Positions 27,101-36,732 are shown, counted from the stretch's first letter. The stretch: 64,000 nt of DNA from a bacterium (GCA_016932575.1 JAFGCO010000048.1:66889-130888); one strand, 5' to 3'. The notes: a model not told the origin generated them from the letters alone. A program made the numbers and translations.

Positions 27101-30100
27101 TTGTCAAAATCGATGAGCCCTGTCAGCAGGATTTTCTCTTCAGAATTCATCGGATCGGACAACTCGAACTTGGGCCAGTACGTGTTGATCCCTATATTTA
27201 AATTCCCTGTGGCCTGTGAGAACGGGGCCGGCAGACCGAGCTTCAGTTCACTCAATCTGCATCGAATGCGCATTGGTATTTGACCCAGATAGACGTCCGC
27301 TGCTGTTTCGGATTCGCTTTCGAGTAGCGTTATGGAGTGGTCCGTGATTGGATTGCCTGTTTCATCCACCATGATGCCGTTTCCGTCCAGATTGATGGTA
27401 AAGGATGTTGTTTCAAGCGCATCGAACGGTGCGGGCGGCTTCAACTCTCCTTCGAATTTCAGGCCGTTGCTCATAGTTAATCCTGTAAGGACCAGAAGCC
27501 CTTCCAGGGCCTGCACCGAATCGGGCAGCAGGTTCTGTTCGGAGACGGATCCGTCGGTTCCAATGTCAAGATTGGAAAAAGAGATTGAACGATTCCACAA
27601 TTGAAATGTTCCCCCAAGGGTCAGCATGAGCCCCGGAGGAGTCGTTTCCCAGGCAACTCTTTGTTCACCTTCCAGAGTAAAGTTCAGTCCGCCATATTGA
27701 AACACCTGTGCAGGATCTGTCGGAATTTCCGGGGGTTGAATCCCTTTTTTATCGATAATCAGATCATTCAACATCAGAACCAAACCATTGCCGATCTCAG
27801 GCAGGCTGAGCTTGAGCGTGTGCAGTGTTAAAATTAGATTTTCATCATCGAAGGGAGCCTGCATGCTGACCTTCGGATTTCCGGATTTATCGGTGACATC
27901 GAGTCTTGCTTTGCCCAAAGGCAGTGTGTATTCGTTTGTTTCATCATAATTTGGCTGAATCATAAATTCAGCCTGACCGGCCTGCAGATTCATGGTATAG
28001 TCGAAGGGTTTGATCAATCCGGATTCCTGGAAGAGCTGAACAAACAGCTGCCCTTCCAGGATCAGCCGTTTTTCAGAAGCCATGACCGAGCCGTCAATGG
28101 AAGCGACCGTACAATTGAGCTGTGGTCCAATCGTTATTGAAGCCAATGGATTGTCCGTGGGATCTTTTAACTGGAACGAATCCAGGCCATTCTGCGTGAT
28201 TAAAATATTTGGAATGGTCGGGAATGCGGATTCAAACACTTTCGGAAGCAGGGGACGGACCGCTGCCATGATTGTTTGATCATCTGCCGCGAAATGGATC
28301 GCTGTCAGTTCGATGGGCAGACTTGCATTGAGAAGAGAAACCGGTAAATCTTCGTCCGCTGCCCGAACCGTGCCTTCTGTGATGATCAGATTGGATTTGC
28401 TGACAAGAACATTATCGAGAATTGCCGATATTTCAGGATCCGAAGATCGACCGTATCGCAAGCCGGGAAGAACAAGCGGTACCGGCCTGTCCTGAGCCGT
28501 ATTTAATTTTATATACAGCCCCATATCCTGTACATCCAGAAGCCAGCTGCCCGAATCATCTTTCAATCGAAGGTAGGCGATGGTTTCATCCGGCAAAGGC
28601 AGACGGACCAGATTCTGCCAGCCGGGAACGGGAAACCTGTCACCCGGCCAGAATCCACGGTTGTCGAGGGTGGCAATCAGCTCCTGTCCGTCAAACAGCT
28701 GGATTTGACCGGTATTAATTTGAAATGGATGAAAAGACAGGTTCAGATCTGTCGAGCAGGTGATATTCAGATTGCTGAACTGCATATTGGCATAGCTGAT
28801 ATGCGCGGATGCGGTCTGAGGGAATTGCCAGGCGCCCTGAACGATCCGGACGGAACCGGTAACATTGAAAATCATTTCTTCGGCTGTCGAATCTGCCGAG
28901 GCCGCTATCGACACGGCTTTCCATGACATCTGATCCGCGGCTTTATTCAGATCCCGGATTCGCAGTGCAAAGGATTCGGAAAATGTGATGATGCCCTGCT
29001 GCGGGATATGATCGATGGCAGAAATCAGAACATTCTGCGAGTAGATAACGGAAATACGGGATCCATCTTCAAGAAGCATTTCTCCGTCCGAGTTATTGAA
29101 TATAATTCCCGACGCGCAGACCGATGCGCCTTCTGTGCACCGCAAACTGAAAACCGGATTGTTCGCGGGTACCGGCAGTGTGAAGGGATCGGTGAAGATG
29201 AATTTCCCACTGTCCAATACGGCTTTGATCAAGTCGTATCTGCCCTGTCCGGATGCCTGGACTGATGCATCCGGGGAGTACGCCGGCAGAGAGATGAATC
29301 CGTCAAATCGCAGTCCGGCCGCCTGTCCCGAATTGCCGCCTGCCAAAAAGAATGTGCTTTGGTTCAGATGCACGCTCCAATCACCCCAGGGAAAATCGAT
29401 GTTGTCGTAGGCCGGTTTCAGATGACCGGCAAAGAGGCCGCTGAGATCCATGGAAAGGCTATCAACAGGGCCCAACATGGTAATTCCCGGCACTGTCTGT
29501 GAAGGATCAAAATCGGCGGTTACGGACAGCTGCAGGGGATCTTCAGGATTTCCGGTCAGATTACCATCCAGTGCCTGAATATGGAGACCGAGAGATTCTT
29601 CATTATTCAAGGGTGCCCAGAGGGGAGATAAGTAGGAACGCGGTTCCAGCGGTCCGATAAAGGAACCGTTTTTATATTCGACGTTGAATGCACTCACGGA
29701 GGCTTCTCTCAATTCATGCAGTCTCTCAGGTAATCCGGTCAGGTGGAGAGAGAGGTCGAACCGAATATCAGGCTGTGAAACACCGTCGAAAATATTCACC
29801 CAGCCCTCCTGGATATGAACCATGTCGGGCGTGATCTTGAGATTGTTTAAAATGATATCCTGCTCCTGAAGTATATTCATATCCATTTCAATGAAATGGA
29901 GCCCTTTAGGCATCAAATGCAAATCGAACAGTGTCGGCAGTGCGAATTCTACCGGTGATGTCAGCCGGGGAGTCACATTCAGAAGAAAATCGTAAAGCCA
30001 GGGAACGGAATTTCCGGATTGATATTCAAAAGACTCGACATCGAGAATATCCAGAGTGAGCTGATAGGAACCGACCGGCAAAACCACCTGACCTACGGCT

Positions 30101-31950
30101 GCTGATGCCTGCCAGCCGTTTCCGGCTGCGGACCATCGGATCGGTATCTCACCCCCTTGACTGGCATTGATAAATTGGAGAGATCCGGTTAAATTGAAAG
30201 TATATTCCAAATTGTCAATACCCTGAGCAGGCGTGATCCATCCGTCCGCTTCGGTTAAAATCATGGATAAATGATTTGGGATGAGCGGGATCCCAATGGT
30301 TACAGGTGACGTACTCAGTTCGCCGTCCAGATAACCGCCGCCTGTCAGTGTTAAACGGACGGGCGTCTCCGCTGTGACAAAATCGAAAGCGGTAATGGCC
30401 GCCTGAAGATTGAAAACACCTTCACCGGAAGGATCGTACTGTATATTCCGGACGATCAAGGGGAGCCCTGCTCTGTTCAGATCAAACGGAGATCCCAGTC
30501 CTGCCCAGTTTTCCGCATTCACGGTTCCCGCTATTGGTTCCAGGGTATGGCGATTCAGAGTCAGATCGACTGTCGCATTCACAACGGCATCGGGTGCCAG
30601 GGTGTTGAGGCACAGCGGGACCGAGTTCGGAGACGGGGATTTAATGATAAATTCGTTGGCATCGTCAGAGAGCGAGCATTCAACCAGACATTTCCCGTTT
30701 GCCTTCACCTGTAAGTAGGCGATTTCCTCTGCAGGCAGGGGCAGTCTCTCCGGAAGCAGTTCTGTTAAATCTTCGGGCAGGTCTGTATAAACATAAGTGA
30801 ATGTGCGCACTTCACTTTTTCCGTCGTTTTGTGCCACCGGATATCCGTAATGATCATGGGCGGTCAACTGCCAGGCATACTGTTTTCCCGGTGTGAACGG
30901 ATCCGCCCATTCAGGATATGAAAAACGCGTTTCTGTCAGCGTGATTGCGTTTTCGAACAGCGGTGTGTTGCCTTGCATGGCCTGGAGATCAGTCTGGCCT
31001 TCCAGAAGCGGAACGATCCGCAGGGTATAGTAGATCATTCCTTCTATGTGGGCCATGGGAGGCAGCCATTCAAATTGAGGGAGTTGAGTTATGATCAGTG
31101 CACCTTGATCCGGAGCAATCAGTTCCAGTGAAGGCACGTCGTATGTGATGTCGGTGCTTATCGTAAACACGCCAATCTCACTGCAGCCGTTATTCTTTGT
31201 TGCGGGCCTGCCTTCAAGGTCGATCGCCTGTACCTGCCACACATAGGTTTTTCCAGGTTCAAGAAGCAAGCCATCCAGAGGATATTCGAGCTCAGAATCG
31301 AATACATTATAATTTCGATAATGTGTATAATTGGCTTCGATCGCGATTTCAGGCAGCTGGCCATCCAGCAATTCCACCAGAGTGAAGACATAGGTGAACA
31401 CCTGGGTAGCCGACATCTGCGATGGAATCCATTGAAATACGGGATAAAATGTAAAAGCCTCTTCATAGTCAATGGGGTAGATCAATTCGGGAGGTTCGGG
31501 ATGGGTAATCGTGAAATAGGAGCAAAGGTTTTGTATCAGGATTTTTTCCCAGAGATTGACCACTTCTACGCAGACCTCATAATCCGCTTCGGGGAGCATG
31601 CCCGTTTGTTCGATTTTATCCTGAACCTCCGTATTTTTAAATTCGGTGATCCAGTGCGGGACAGTGGCCGGATCGATTCGGATCATATCGTTTGCCTCAA
31701 CCAGAAGTCTGCCCGAATTGCCCCGGAAAATGAGATGACCATTGCGAACCACTTCGGCCCGTACAATAATGACATCAGCTTCATTCGTGTAGTTGAACAC
31801 TTCGAGAGACACCAGGGTGGGATCCGCCTGCCAGTCGCTGACATAGGGAGAAGGATTGGGATCGATTGTAAGCATGGCACTCCAATCCTGACCATGCAGG
31901 GATGTGCAGATCCCTAATAAATAGAGCGCAATGAATAGTCGGCCTTTCAT
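21154..31950 (-). CDS. giant secreted beta-rich protein, cassette A (3598 aa)
   Basis: One uninterrupted frame of 3598 codons. A signal peptide (cut near LHGQ) is followed by a region with NPSPYVSDWQADPTLVSLEV, which resembles, from memory, the start of TANFOR-type giants of Bacteroidetes. Residues ~150-390 are Ig/FN3-like (ELIYPIDYEEAFTFYPVFQW). Residues ~399 and ~1116 start two copies of a ~720-residue block (RLPLPxExIAYL). Residues ~1700-2150 are long alternating beta strands. Residues ~2170-2620 are helical, with a coiled-coil stretch near 2270-2300. Residues ~2640-3598 are beta modules, several with the phrase xIGSxxGxxDI. I see no enzyme motif, no sorting domain and no membrane anchor. 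GGAG precedes the start. It is shorter at the C-terminus than its paralogue by about 200 residues. Confidence 0.88.
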   Translation of the reverse strand: MKGRLFIALYLLGICTSLHGQDWSAMLTIDPNPSPYVSDWQADPTLVSLEVFNYTNEADVIIVRAEVVRNGHLIFRGNSGRLLVEANDMIRIDPATVPHWITEFKNTEVQDKIEQTGMLPEADYEVCVEVVNLWEKILIQNLCSYFTITHPEPPELIYPIDYEEAFTFYPVFQWIPSQMSATQVFTYVFTLVELLDGQLPEIAIEANYTHYRNYNVFDSELEYPLDGLLLEPGKTYVWQVQAIDLEGRPATKNNGCSEIGVFTISTDITYDVPSLELIAPDQGALIITQLPQFEWLPPMAHIEGMIYYTLRIVPLLEGQTDLQAMQGNTPLFENAITLTETRFSYPEWADPFTPGKQYAWQLTAHDHYGYPVAQNDGKSEVRTFTYVYTDLPEDLTELLPERLPLPAEEIAYLQVKANGKCLVECSLSDDANEFIIKSPSPNSVPLCLNTLAPDAVVNATVDLTLNRHTLEPIAGTVNAENWAGLGSPFDLNRAGLPLIVRNIQYDPSGEGVFNLQAAITAFDFVTAETPVRLTLTGGGYLDGELSTSPVTIGIPLIPNHLSMILTEADGWITPAQGIDNLEYTFNLTGSLQFINASQGGEIPIRWSAAGNGWQASAAVGQVVLPVGSYQLTLDILDVESFEYQSGNSVPWLYDFLLNVTPRLTSPVEFALPTLFDLHLMPKGLHFIEMDMNILQEQDIILNNLKITPDMVHIQEGWVNIFDGVSQPDIRFDLSLHLTGLPERLHELREASVSAFNVEYKNGSFIGPLEPRSYLSPLWAPLNNEESLGLHIQALDGNLTGNPEDPLQLSVTADFDPSQTVPGITMLGPVDSLSMDLSGLFAGHLKPAYDNIDFPWGDWSVHLNQSTFFLAGGNSGQAAGLRFDGFISLPAYSPDASVQASGQGRYDLIKAVLDSGKFIFTDPFTLPVPANNPVFSLRCTEGASVCASGIIFNNSDGEMLLEDGSRISVIYSQNVLISAIDHIPQQGIITFSESFALRIRDLNKAADQMSWKAVSIAASADSTAEEMIFNVTGSVRIVQGAWQFPQTASAHISYANMQFSNLNITCSTDLNLSFHPFQINTGQIQLFDGQELIATLDNRGFWPGDRFPVPGWQNLVRLPLPDETIAYLRLKDDSGSWLLDVQDMGLYIKLNTAQDRPVPLVLPGLRYGRSSDPEISAILDNVLVSKSNLIITEGTVRAADEDLPVSLLNASLPIELTAIHFAADDQTIMAAVRPLLPKVFESAFPTIPNILITQNGLDSFQLKDPTDNPLASITIGPQLNCTVASIDGSVMASEKRLILEGQLFVQLFQESGLIKPFDYTMNLQAGQAEFMIQPNYDETNEYTLPLGKARLDVTDKSGNPKVSMQAPFDDENLILTLHTLKLSLPEIGNGLVLMLNDLIIDKKGIQPPEIPTDPAQVFQYGGLNFTLEGEQRVAWETTPPGLMLTLGGTFQLWNRSISFSNLDIGTDGSVSEQNLLPDSVQALEGLLVLTGLTMSNGLKFEGELKPPAPFDALETTSFTINLDGNGIMVDETGNPITDHSITLLESESETAADVYLGQIPMRIRCRLSELKLGLPAPFSQATGNLNIGINTYWPKFELSDPMNSEEKILLTGLIDFDNGRITGETWTLEEAAAPAIVLEDLIILEVNHISVNTDDVFSIQLGGNLTLNCLPGGSGGCPFEEFVLTPNSTKFGRITNGELNLYGFKITVSDFNYGTDPLSFDFSAANISSGSVSQGSRSTKGFYVTFKASISTEVQGFEGGMDQFIIYKDATQFYLLFDNVNFELKDTVKGRLDLEARIPLTHENFQLRITAGGSLSIEDELSFTAVGEIAYEDRMVGGANVSLPGFGLFLAMSMKEGIKIGPVSVTDFGGGIFFNPSDRIEKWVYSHCELDNESEWLQTSFAQYTQTNPLIQVFVFGGVALVREETISGRALFSLSSDHIRLDASLTILKAMSDHLDITAKGHLETGLQDLNTMGSIGSFYLQGNLDIELKLKKLSDTGQKATVAFAVVYSDELYWGLQGNINIDILNILKANYDLIIGNPGFLIQGNISGGFDIGVLSVHAGLDNAVWVVWDQEHPSLGGYLLARIEAEVLAGLAAAKGELGAALIIIPDPYFYGYAKLRLSACWGLASWSGSVWARWRNGSFDGGLGGDPGIQIALAEAAEAARIIKGQTEQVAGALSAGDIPLKLALDEAMMDRIIKNISTGRTELYDLIDAEKYPLGRVLYNFPKYGGPDDGKEPSYADLTAMIDYHAFTDKILLALSPSTIAQIPALKQDADQYQKDLNTELQDHRNSLNQQCQKAKVTLEQLRTAIHLEELKSDTLSALKNPLLTGSSVSDEGVTVPAFDVDKSIHNENTILLNDYSSHVQTALADLQMQIEYLDSIRSVIYAVIGPDGDISRAMEKFVSPSMQSQIDASAINNMEAKYVIYRDVVDHVNQHIYGQSHMGTNLTHLHVYIDPNTTPLPIKTNENARQLFEDFQKDFHALVDRRIGVMEKLSNTMLDVDSWTLDLYGLCSAYETTSRQLYGKVPEAFALHTISQLDTLYLRATRIHRNYNADKDVMHRELTEKLDVIWDQYAELTEKLYTAYQQFILLARQNPDCSADLKNALTGMENRMKVLETELYLPSLCSFYVKESASGKRYSPVNLTLNMGDASNAGGIIEHAYTISGHNFQSIGKVSSFTAPIFPAKMGEESIGVKARYRNIAGLTVESPEKSITIQHGGNQPTTQFYQPVTPTAIPPEFPGQPLVIKNTSQKVTGVMSGTGMEQDCYLMSSGNQIVVSWPQALSSGEIAQYEISVWPWKGSSAIVDWKPAIHKDSASVVVNMEKGKPYEVRVRARDLTGLYSTPLVSEYPLVYNPSCIGFPENAQATVSISQSSVEELYAKLSLPLAGEIYFTTDDGVSCRKFYMENYEFQLLRNGSSIDAGAWKPVSGINSYEGTIQFNFQGNIPDLPLNLPFRETFQIALRVKNDENEIIVPAAVFEVQQIDDPTKPSSFSAEFRGWNADNELLIQIHEPCKDTESDIAGIQVAMGRSTDDLHLKPFQTDSKGHPLFDFGPEKNTVNAELSCPVNIDGSTLAQQNFVIVIRTVNGQNQFTETVLTHSALTLKPYILQPGYDSRDLPVLRIGGILNAQTLEVLITGGETSEILQEQIFSNPPGSVSLQLSDQFKTGPEYTTRIYKKDVNGFGYPHVDQSFTLPPHLPPITVEMSGDDQSMIILLSGEMDARSKMERVCTIYYMVGTGVNKEDIIPEKDFKIETEFRKSIFLPENIARGDVIYLSLRVSTEAGISSLLKSFRLAASFNDLLKNTDFYLSQENGLLCLHFNGSLHGESSAENLAGLKLWIGSIAGTSDIVEVTRIPLSSSQSTFSWTHSLTQTNIGPGSVLSLSVCGFDRKSNPTDTMLVQTTVPNISLPHLTLNIMHENEHDILVCTAEPVSFSNAEQVKFRIGSSRGSDNIQKDVSLTASAPEYRRDLDPSNRGQIWILTARSVAASGTYSLTCYHELKIGTLEAPSLTGTLRQAEDCCLLQLKQSEGILYPLELWVGTSPQVHDILDPAMYPAQSQWDIILPGVTLGRIPLYVMARYVNQTDISPVALLVLSQSE

Positions 31951-31964
31951 AGGTATAACTCCGT

Positions 31965-34925
31965 TTATGGGCTATTGATCGTTAAACTGAATGTTTTCGT
32001 ATCTGAGTAGTCCGAACATAGGTCATCTATAACCCGGATTGTGAAAATGTAAGTTCCGGATGCTGTCGGCATACCATTGAGTTCTATACCATCACAATAA
32101 AAGCTCTCAAAATTTATCCCCGGAGGTGTGCTTCCTCCGATGATTGATCCTGTATATTGCTTACCACCGGATCCGCCCGAGACACTGATCAATTTATGGT
32201 ACGATGTGCCGACAGTGCCAGCCGGCAAGGGAGAGGATTCGGTAATCACCAGAGGCGTAGGGGGAAAAACTTTGAAATTACTGTACGCTTGTGTGTCCTC
32301 TGCCAGGATAGCGTCTGTCACTTTGATGGTAAAATTGTGGGAACAGTCAATCGTTGTCGGTGTACCGGAAAGTAATCCTGATGACGTATTCAATGACAGG
32401 CCGGATGGCAATGAGCCCGAACTGACGCTCCAGGAATAGGGTGTTGCCCCGCCCATGGCATGGATCGTCTGACTGTAGGGGACACCCTGCGTTGCATCGG
32501 GCAGTGATGTGGTTGTGATGGTGAGCAGTGTGAATTCCTTGATGTTTATTTTAAATCCTTTGCTTTCGCTATGACCGTAGCAGTTATCAGTAATCGTAAC
32601 ACTAATTGAATAATTGCCAGCAGAGCTGGGAATGCCCTCAATCGATGCACGGTCACCATTGACATCTAATTGTAAACCAGGCGGAAAGCCTGAAGCTGTC
32701 CAGCTGAAGTCGCCGCTGCCGCCATTCGCCGTAATCGTTTCGGAATACATCGTATTTTGAGTGCCGTCTGAGATATGATCGGGTGAAATCCAGATCAGAG
32801 GCAGCTTGATTGTCAGGGTGTATGCCTGGGTATCGCACTGGGCAGGCACGTTGGGATCGGCAATACGGATTGTAAATGGGAATTCACCGGCTTCTGTAGG
32901 TGTGCCCCTAATAATGAATCCATCCTCAGTATAAAACTCCATGCCCGGAGGCAGGCGGCCATCAATAATTTCACATGTTAAATTCTCATATGTATCAACT
33001 TGTATGTAAATATCTGCATTATAGTATTCGTCGATTTCTCCATCCGGCAATGAGTCGGTGAGAATACGCAACCGGGGTCCATGAATTGTGATGCTGAATT
33101 CCTGATGCACCTCCATGAAAGTGTCAGTACTGTCTACTAGCCAAAGGGTAAACGGATATACTCCTTCCTGTTCGGGCGTGCCTGTAATCGTGGCGCATCT
33201 TTCGTAATCGTCGTATTCCAAAGTGAGTCCAGAAGGCAGCAGATCGGGCTGGAGGTGCCAAATTAGGGGGAGTGTACCTCCAACCGCACATATTTCCTGC
33301 TCGTAGGGCGATTCCAGATAGCCATCCGGAAGGGTTTCCAGGGAAAATTGTAATTGGGCGGCTTTATCAATTAAAATGATATACTCTTTTTGTAATGCGG
33401 CGGGCGGGGAATCGCTGTCCGACACCTCAATGATGATGGTGTCCCCTCCTGCTTCAACAGGGATTCCGGAGATTTCCAAGCAGCTTTGAGATTCGGCTGT
33501 CAGTCCGGCGGGCAATGACCCCTGAATAATTGTATACGTATAAGGAGGAAGGCCTCCGGCCGCGCAGATGCTGGCTTCATAGAGTTCGTTCTCAATTCCC
33601 GAATCCAGTGTGGACGGAGTGATGGACAGGTCCTGTAACGCGGGTTGCACATTTAATGTAAATACAATCCGGGTTTGTGCTTCAGGCGTTTCTGGATGAA
33701 CTCCCAGCGCATCCCAGGAGCAGGTTCCATCCGTATCAGGCATACCCGTAAAACAGATGGATCCATTGATATCGATGGTGAGCCAGACCGGATACTCGGA
33801 GCACATCCATTGACAGGATACCAGATCGTTTGGCAACATATAACAGTCATGATAGTCACGATCCACGCGGCCATCCTCCAGGGTCACGTTCAGGACTTCG
33901 ACAGCAGGTGAGACAATGATCAAATTTCCATGAAATGTCACCGATTGCTGCGGATTGCCGCTGTCATGGATATCGATCGTCAGCGGGTATGTGCCCTGGA
34001 GTGTTGGAATGCCGCTGATGATGATGCAGAAATCGGATAATGCAGCGGTCAGACCGGGAGGAAACACGCCGTCCATGAGCTCCCAGTCGCAGGGTTCGGT
34101 GCCGCCCAGGAAACAGATGCAGCCCTGATATTCAAATCCTGTCACGCCAGTGGAAAGCGTGGTCGTGGTGAGTTCGAGAGTATCCGCGGTTTCTACTTGA
34201 ATCCCAACAATTCCGCTCCATGGAGATGTGGCCAGGAAATTTTTTGCATGTACCCTGTAATAGGTGATGCCATCCGGTTTTCCGGTGATCTGAACACTGG
34301 TGTCGAGTCCCGAATAGACCTGAACCGGGGAGGTGAAGTTCGTTTCCGCGCTTTCTTCCAGTTGAAATGTATCCGCCTTGGCCACATGGGTCCAGAACAG
34401 TTGGTAATGATCCATATTGATTGTGTTCATTGTTTCAAGACCGACAAACTGGGGTGCCGCTGTCGGATAATTGGGCACGATGGGGAGCTTGATTTGAAGC
34501 TGATTGGGCGGCTTGATTAATATTTTGGTCGTGTCGGCACAGAAAAAAACGACTCCGTTTTGATCCATGGCTTCGATCAGAATATTATAGATGCCAAGCT
34601 CTGCCTGAATTGTATAGGATGGCAATATTTCCATGAATTCGAAAATGACCGGTCCCGGTTCCAATGTAATGCGTACCATGGATATGACAGGAATTGTATC
34701 CAATTTTGTTGAAGATAATTTCAAGGGTTCGATTTTTTTTATTGGCTCTGAAGAGGCGGTTGTCAATGCCGGTTTTTGCACAGACTGACTATCTAAACTC
34801 TGTTCGAGGGTAGACCAGTCGATATTCAGTGTGACCGATCCGAGCTCAGGAGATAAAGTGTTTTCGCAATTCATCTGCAGAAGAATCAGGAGCAGGAACA
34901 TCTGGATGGTATATAACTTTTTCAT
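31965..34925 (-). CDS. putative-Ig repeat lipoprotein, cassette A
   Basis: The 986 residues begin with a signal ending in LLLILLQMNC, a lipobox-like site, so it is probably an outer-membrane lipoprotein. Residues ~60-160 are a beta domain (MVRITLEPGPVIFEF). Residues ~165-250 are FN3-like (YQLFWTHVAKADTFQLEES). From ~260 on there are about seven or eight He_PIG-type Ig repeats with the phrases LPDGTQGVPYSQTI and LPSGLSLNTSSGLLSGTPT. Such repeats usually serve adhesion or as spacers. AAGGAG precedes the ATG by 8 nt, conserved in the paralogue. Fourteen nt separate it from the giant gene. Confidence 0.87.
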   Translation of the reverse strand: MKKLYTIQMFLLLILLQMNCENTLSPELGSVTLNIDWSTLEQSLDSQSVQKPALTTASSEPIKKIEPLKLSSTKLDTIPVISMVRITLEPGPVIFEFMEILPSYTIQAELGIYNILIEAMDQNGVVFFCADTTKILIKPPNQLQIKLPIVPNYPTAAPQFVGLETMNTINMDHYQLFWTHVAKADTFQLEESAETNFTSPVQVYSGLDTSVQITGKPDGITYYRVHAKNFLATSPWSGIVGIQVETADTLELTTTTLSTGVTGFEYQGCICFLGGTEPCDWELMDGVFPPGLTAALSDFCIIISGIPTLQGTYPLTIDIHDSGNPQQSVTFHGNLIIVSPAVEVLNVTLEDGRVDRDYHDCYMLPNDLVSCQWMCSEYPVWLTIDINGSICFTGMPDTDGTCSWDALGVHPETPEAQTRIVFTLNVQPALQDLSITPSTLDSGIENELYEASICAAGGLPPYTYTIIQGSLPAGLTAESQSCLEISGIPVEAGGDTIIIEVSDSDSPPAALQKEYIILIDKAAQLQFSLETLPDGYLESPYEQEICAVGGTLPLIWHLQPDLLPSGLTLEYDDYERCATITGTPEQEGVYPFTLWLVDSTDTFMEVHQEFSITIHGPRLRILTDSLPDGEIDEYYNADIYIQVDTYENLTCEIIDGRLPPGMEFYTEDGFIIRGTPTEAGEFPFTIRIADPNVPAQCDTQAYTLTIKLPLIWISPDHISDGTQNTMYSETITANGGSGDFSWTASGFPPGLQLDVNGDRASIEGIPSSAGNYSISVTITDNCYGHSESKGFKINIKEFTLLTITTTSLPDATQGVPYSQTIHAMGGATPYSWSVSSGSLPSGLSLNTSSGLLSGTPTTIDCSHNFTIKVTDAILAEDTQAYSNFKVFPPTPLVITESSPLPAGTVGTSYHKLISVSGGSGGKQYTGSIIGGSTPPGINFESFYCDGIELNGMPTASGTYIFTIRVIDDLCSDYSDTKTFSLTINSP

Positions 34926-34992
34926 GGCAATGCTCCTTCTTAATAAGCAATATCTTCTATCATGACAGCCATTTAAATACGTATGTCGAATT

Positions 34993-36732
34993 TTACAGTT
35001 TATGTGTCAGCATCAAACTGAACTGTTGTTCTTCATACTTTCTATTGCTGCGTATCATGGTCATGAACCATTTAAAATTGATCTGATTTTTATGGGTCAG
35101 GTAATAACTTGACGTTACACCGCTTCGGATGGACCGGGTATCCCGTACCATGGACGAGGTACTGAACAGGGATGTGCTCAATCGGTTATTCATTGCAATA
35201 TGGGTTAAACGGGCGGAATAGACCTGTGTCGTGTAGGCATCCTGGTTGCCTGAATTGCGATAAGATACACCCACTGAGAAATTCATGGTCAGTCTGGTAA
35301 TCAGTTGAAACGAGCCGGTCAGATTTACAGTATGATAATAAGCCTTTGATTTTTCCTGACGCATATTTTTATCAGAGTGTTGAAATGTATATTGCATGCC
35401 CATTTGCCTGACGATCGATTCATTAAAAACCAGAGACTGATGGGTGGATATGATCCAGTTGGAAAAATCCCAGCTCAGGGAATCGCTCGAAGCGTTGTTT
35501 CCTGTGAACAGCGAATTTACATTGAAATTGGAACGCCAGTTTCCCAGTCGAGAATTGATCGATCCCTGGATCTGATCGCGTGTATTGGTTTCCTGTTTCT
35601 GTTTTGACAGGTTGTCAGACAGACGCACGTACCGTATATTTAACCTGTGTTTTTCAAAACGATAGATGGTTTGAAGATTCAATTCTCTTCGGTCATTCAC
35701 CATGGATGGCAGTCCGAGTGAGTGAAATCCGGGACCAATGGTTTTGTACCCGATCTGTGTGGTAAGTTGGGTCGTTTGAAAGTGAAGCCGCAGGTCCGTG
35801 GCATAATCCAGATTCGAACCGGTTCTTGGCGTGAACACGTTTCTGGAGAGCGTTTTCAACCAGGTGGGGGCATCCAGGCTGTCCTGGTTGACGGGTCTCG
35901 CATTGATGTTCTTGGTATAACCGCTGGCCGTGCTTTCCCATTCCAGAGTCAGCCTCTGGTTTAAAATCGTAAGACGTGTGGCTATGCCAGCGACCAGATT
36001 CTCCCGGGGTGTAACTGCCAGAGGATGATACGGGGGTTCTATCCAGATTGTGTCCGTTTCAGTTTCCAGTGTATCGGGAATCACATAATTATAGTCAACA
36101 TTTTCCGGCACTGAAAGAGAGCCCGCATCATCTTTAACTTTCAGGACAATCAGATCAATGTATGAGCCGTTTTGTTTCCCATATCCCAGACGCGAGCCGA
36201 TGAGGTATTGACTGTAACTCTGATTGATTACAGTCCCTTCCACGGCCCGTTTGGTCTGGCCGCCACCCAGCGCGAATCGCATCCGCCCTGGGAAAATGTC
36301 GATTTCAGCGCCTTTGACATTGATTCCGTTGAGTGAATATCTGGAGAATTGACCTGGATAATCTCCGAAATGTGCCTTTCCCCATGCCCATGAGGGATGC
36401 AGACCCAGAATGTTCATATTCTGACGGGTCCGCGATCCTTCCGTTGATAAGAGCAGATCCGCTGATACATTGAACAAATTGGAGATCTGCAGAAGAGGCC
36501 GAAATCCGATTCTTCCTGTTGATGGCGGCCTTCTTCCCTCAATCCCATGGACATCGTAAAGTTCACCGTAAACATGAGCCTGTCCTGACAGCCGAACCTG
36601 TTGCAGGATTGGATATTTTTTGGACAATTCCTGAGCGTTCAGTGTTGTTGCAGGATTTCTGATTTCAATCATGAATATCAAAGAAAGTAGAATCTCTAAA
36701 TTGCAAACCGTTCTTTTGAACAATTTTTTCAT
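34993..36732 (-). CDS. probable outer-membrane beta-barrel protein, cassette A
   Basis: The 579 residues start with a signal peptide (cleaved near LNAQ). The body is a series of amphipathic strands of the form NFSVGVSYRNSGNQDAY and LSTSLFSTSSMVRDTRS, ending in QFSLMLTHKL, which fits a beta-barrel. Near the N-terminus GELYDVHGIEGRRPPSTGRIG and LSTEGSRTRQNMNILGLHPSW are almost the same in the paralogue. I take the start at the ATG at 36732, because both copies then have 579 residues and share AATGGATnnnATC-like sequence before it; an in-frame ATG lies at 36798. It is the first gene of the operon. No TonB box or known transporter family is recognised. Confidence 0.75.
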   Translation of the reverse strand: MKKLFKRTVCNLEILLSLIFMIEIRNPATTLNAQELSKKYPILQQVRLSGQAHVYGELYDVHGIEGRRPPSTGRIGFRPLLQISNLFNVSADLLLSTEGSRTRQNMNILGLHPSWAWGKAHFGDYPGQFSRYSLNGINVKGAEIDIFPGRMRFALGGGQTKRAVEGTVINQSYSQYLIGSRLGYGKQNGSYIDLIVLKVKDDAGSLSVPENVDYNYVIPDTLETETDTIWIEPPYHPLAVTPRENLVAGIATRLTILNQRLTLEWESTASGYTKNINARPVNQDSLDAPTWLKTLSRNVFTPRTGSNLDYATDLRLHFQTTQLTTQIGYKTIGPGFHSLGLPSMVNDRRELNLQTIYRFEKHRLNIRYVRLSDNLSKQKQETNTRDQIQGSINSRLGNWRSNFNVNSLFTGNNASSDSLSWDFSNWIISTHQSLVFNESIVRQMGMQYTFQHSDKNMRQEKSKAYYHTVNLTGSFQLITRLTMNFSVGVSYRNSGNQDAYTTQVYSARLTHIAMNNRLSTSLFSTSSMVRDTRSIRSGVTSSYYLTHKNQINFKWFMTMIRSNRKYEEQQFSLMLTHKL

